Assembly (NCBI GenBank): GCA_947427205.1
Contig: CANEHB010000019.1
Location: 1-34,495 of the forward strand
Reading direction: 5' to 3'
DNA: 34,495 nt
Source of the DNA: an uncultured Clostridium sp.
Lineage (GTDB): Bacteria > Bacillota > Clostridia > TANB77 > CAG-508
The notes beneath the pieces are model-generated. The model ran no database searches. It was not told the DNA's origin and saw only the letters and a list, made by a program, of their open reading frames with translations. Numbering within the stretch: position 1 is the first letter of the stretch; every line of letters begins with the position of its first letter. Below, piece by piece: positions 32,963 through 34,495 of this stretch. The translations under genes and the position numbers were made by a program.

Positions 32963-33850
32963 TTGGAAGAGGAATTAACAAAAAAGCAAGTTTGCACAAA
33001 TTTAAAAAAGTTATATGATGAATCTCAAAGTAGAGTAGAAGCTGATGCTATGGTCAGAAGAGCATATACTGATAGAATATCTGCTGATACAATAAATGAA
33101 AAAGTAACAGCTCAAATGAATGCTATAAAAACTGGAATTTATGAAATTAATCCTAAATTTAAAGAGGGATCAAAAAATTATGATACAACAAAAAAATTAG
33201 TTTCTGAAACCTTAGCAAATTATGAAAAAACTTTAATTGAGCTTAGCGAATTTTATGATGGAAAAATTGAGCAATTAATATTAAGAAAAGTAGAGCTAGA
33301 AGCAAGCCTAGTTGGATCAATTTTAAATGAAGAATATTTGAGCGAAAAAGTTATAAGAAAAAATGAACAAAAAGACAATGATAAAGTAAAAAAATCAGTT
33401 GCAGAAAATATAAAATCAGCAATAGAAAAGATTACAAATAGAAAAAAGAATAAAAATGAAATTGATTTTAATGATATTTCAAAATTGATGGATGGTCAAG
33501 ATGTAGCAAACGAGATTGATAGCAAATTAAATAAAAGAGTTGAAAAAACTGTTGAAGACAAAAAAGCTAATAAAGAATTTTTAGATAAAGTTGAAAAAGA
33601 AATAGCACTAATTGATGATGAAATAGATAAAATAAATGAAAGAAAAAAACAATCGATTTATGATGCAATGGAAGTAGGAGATAAAGCAATAGCAACAACT
33701 ATTCGTAAACCTAGAATGTTCAAAAAAATTACAAGATTTTTTGTTAGTAGATTTAATACAGCAAAAATTGTTGAATCAAGTATAATTGAACCATTAAATT
33801 TAAGAATTGAAGGATTTAGAAATAATGAATTAGTAAACATGAAGGGATAA
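32963..33850 (+). CDS. Hypothetical coiled-coil protein with a TTG start
   Basis: The 295-residue protein starts at TTG 32963, with AGGAGG eight bases upstream; no in-frame ATG lies nearby. It is highly charged and helical by eye, with heptad-like stretches at about residues 70-110 and 185-230 (KEFLDKVEKEIALIDDEIDK), and has no membrane span or signal. A short basic region near residue 250 (IRKPRMFKKITRFFVSRFN) could bind membrane or nucleic acid. It is the middle gene of a three-gene cluster (32799-34028). I recognise no family. Confidence 0.75.
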   Translation: MEEELTKKQVCTNLKKLYDESQSRVEADAMVRRAYTDRISADTINEKVTAQMNAIKTGIYEINPKFKEGSKNYDTTKKLVSETLANYEKTLIELSEFYDGKIEQLILRKVELEASLVGSILNEEYLSEKVIRKNEQKDNDKVKKSVAENIKSAIEKITNRKKNKNEIDFNDISKLMDGQDVANEIDSKLNKRVEKTVEDKKANKEFLDKVEKEIALIDDEIDKINERKKQSIYDAMEVGDKAIATTIRKPRMFKKITRFFVSRFNTAKIVESSIIEPLNLRIEGFRNNELVNMKG

Positions 33851-33857
33851 AAAGAAG

Positions 33858-34028
33858 ATGGATACAAGTTTTTTAGGTAAAGTTAAGTCACATTGGAATA
33901 AAGGTTGGAATCAAAATCCAAGTTTTGAAAAAGCTAAAAATTACATAAATGTTATGGCTAAGGGAGAAAATGAGCAAGAACTTAGTAAAGGAAAAGAATC
34001 AAGAGAAGCAGAAGAGTTATTATTATAA
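33858..34028 (+). CDS. Small hypothetical protein (56 residues)
   Basis: An ATG seven bases after the upstream stop opens a 56-codon frame: MDTSFLGKVKSHWNKGWNQN, then NYINVMAKGENEQELSKGKE and an acidic, Leu-rich end. The ribosome site is weak, with GGGATAAAAAGAAG only partly matching. Close spacing suggests translation coupled to the coiled-coil gene. No family was recognised. Confidence 0.6.
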   Translation: MDTSFLGKVKSHWNKGWNQNPSFEKAKNYINVMAKGENEQELSKGKESREAEELLL

Positions 34029-34099
34029 ATTAACTATTGCAATTTAATAAAATGTGTGTTATATTATTAACATAATATTTAAAACCGTTTGAAAAAGCA

Positions 34100-34333
34100 A
34101 AGTAAATAAATAGTAAATGTTTTAAAGAGAAAACAAATGTAGCGCTGAGAGTTTGTTTAAACAGTATTTATTGAAATTTCACTTTTGAGGTTCTTATAAT
34201 GAAGTTTAGTAGTTATAAGCGTTTGTTACGTTATAACAATTAATGAGATTAATTTTAAGAATACTTTAAATTAATGAAATTAGGTGGTAACACGATTTAT
34301 ATTCGTCCTATGCAAAATAGGACGATTTTTTTT
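34100..34333 (+). ncRNA. T-box riboswitch leader with probable Phe (TTC) specifier
   Basis: The T-box sequence AGGTGGTAACACG is at 34282-34294. It is followed by a terminator hairpin (TCGTCCTA 34303-34310, TAGGACGA 34318-34325) and a T run. Upstream, the Stem I region carries the AGCGCTGAGAG and ATTGAA...CACTTTTGAG elements. By position before the AC-TTTTGAG element, the specifier would be TTC (34178-34180), pointing to phenylalanine, so a pheST or Phe-biosynthesis gene likely follows beyond the window. T-boxes sense uncharged tRNA and prevent termination. The T-box call is firm; the specifier is inferred, and ATT (Ile) is the main alternative. Confidence 0.85.
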
Positions 34334-34341
34334 ATATTCTA

Positions 34342-34370
34342 GTAAAATTATCATAGTATGATAATTTTAC
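34342..34370. other. Perfect hairpin after the T-box terminator
   Basis: GTAAAATTATCAT (34342-34354) pairs perfectly with ATGATAATTTTAC (34358-34370). There is no T run, so it is not an obvious terminator. From here to the right edge no gene start was found. Confidence 0.6.
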
Positions 34371-34495
34371 GTAGAAGATAATTATGTCGAACCATAGATT
34401 TTCTTAAAATTTGCATTTGATAGAAAATTCCAGGTTTGACTTTATGGTAGTGTAAAGTAATCTATGAAAAAGTAGATTATGAAAAAATTATCTAA

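Overview
The window comes from a very AT-rich, spore-forming, monoderm Firmicute, most likely an uncultivated member of the Clostridia (inference). The basis is strong GGAGG ribosome sites, AGA as the usual arginine codon, and the sporulation genes yqfC, yqfD, an alpha/beta SASP, spoIVB and spoVG. No rRNA, tRNA, IS element or CRISPR array was seen.

Layout. 1-1469: a repeat-containing minus-strand gene that runs off the left edge, and a divergent DUF4116 repeat gene. 1575-9050: the conserved Firmicute block yqfC-yqfD-(unknown)-ybeY-dgkA-(DUF3048)-era-yqzL-recO-hpf. An unknown helical gene sits where phoH usually lies. 9446-10751: a SASP gene and a Cof-type HAD phosphatase. 10915-24250: a thirteen-kilobase locus for a divergent Tad-like (type IVc) pilus or secretion machine. 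It encodes a SAF/CpaB-like protein, two CpaE-like proteins, a CpaF-like ATPase, a fused TadB-TadC platform protein, six small single-span pilin-like proteins and one large single-span protein. 24338-27097: spoIVB and a GT-C type membrane glycosyltransferase. 27361-28746: murC on the minus strand. 29084-34028: spoVG behind a sigma-H type promoter, two membrane-anchored hypothetical proteins and three small or coiled-coil hypothetical genes. 34100-34333: a T-box leader whose probable specifier is TTC (Phe); its gene lies outside the window.

The most striking observation is translational. Three genes (era, the pilus ATPase and the GT-C protein) are each split by a single extra C, and all three continue perfectly in the +1 frame. 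In every case the extra base makes an in-frame CGG codon directly before the frame change (7339, 14643, 26329). In all three, skipping the C leaves a GGN glycine codon. I read every CGG in the coding regions. These three are the only in-frame CGG codons I found; about two dozen other CGG trinucleotides all straddle codon boundaries. This suggests that CGG (or CGGN) triggers a +1 frameshift or is read as a four-base glycine codon. A systematic sequence artefact is the main alternative.

The pilus locus is itself unusual. Its pilin-like proteins start almost directly with the hydrophobic helix and share an M-E-N-x-[AS]-K-A-L-type N-terminus with no leader. No prepilin peptidase gene is seen, the ATPase has an N-terminal membrane anchor, and two of the surface proteins carry probable zinc-binding cysteine motifs.
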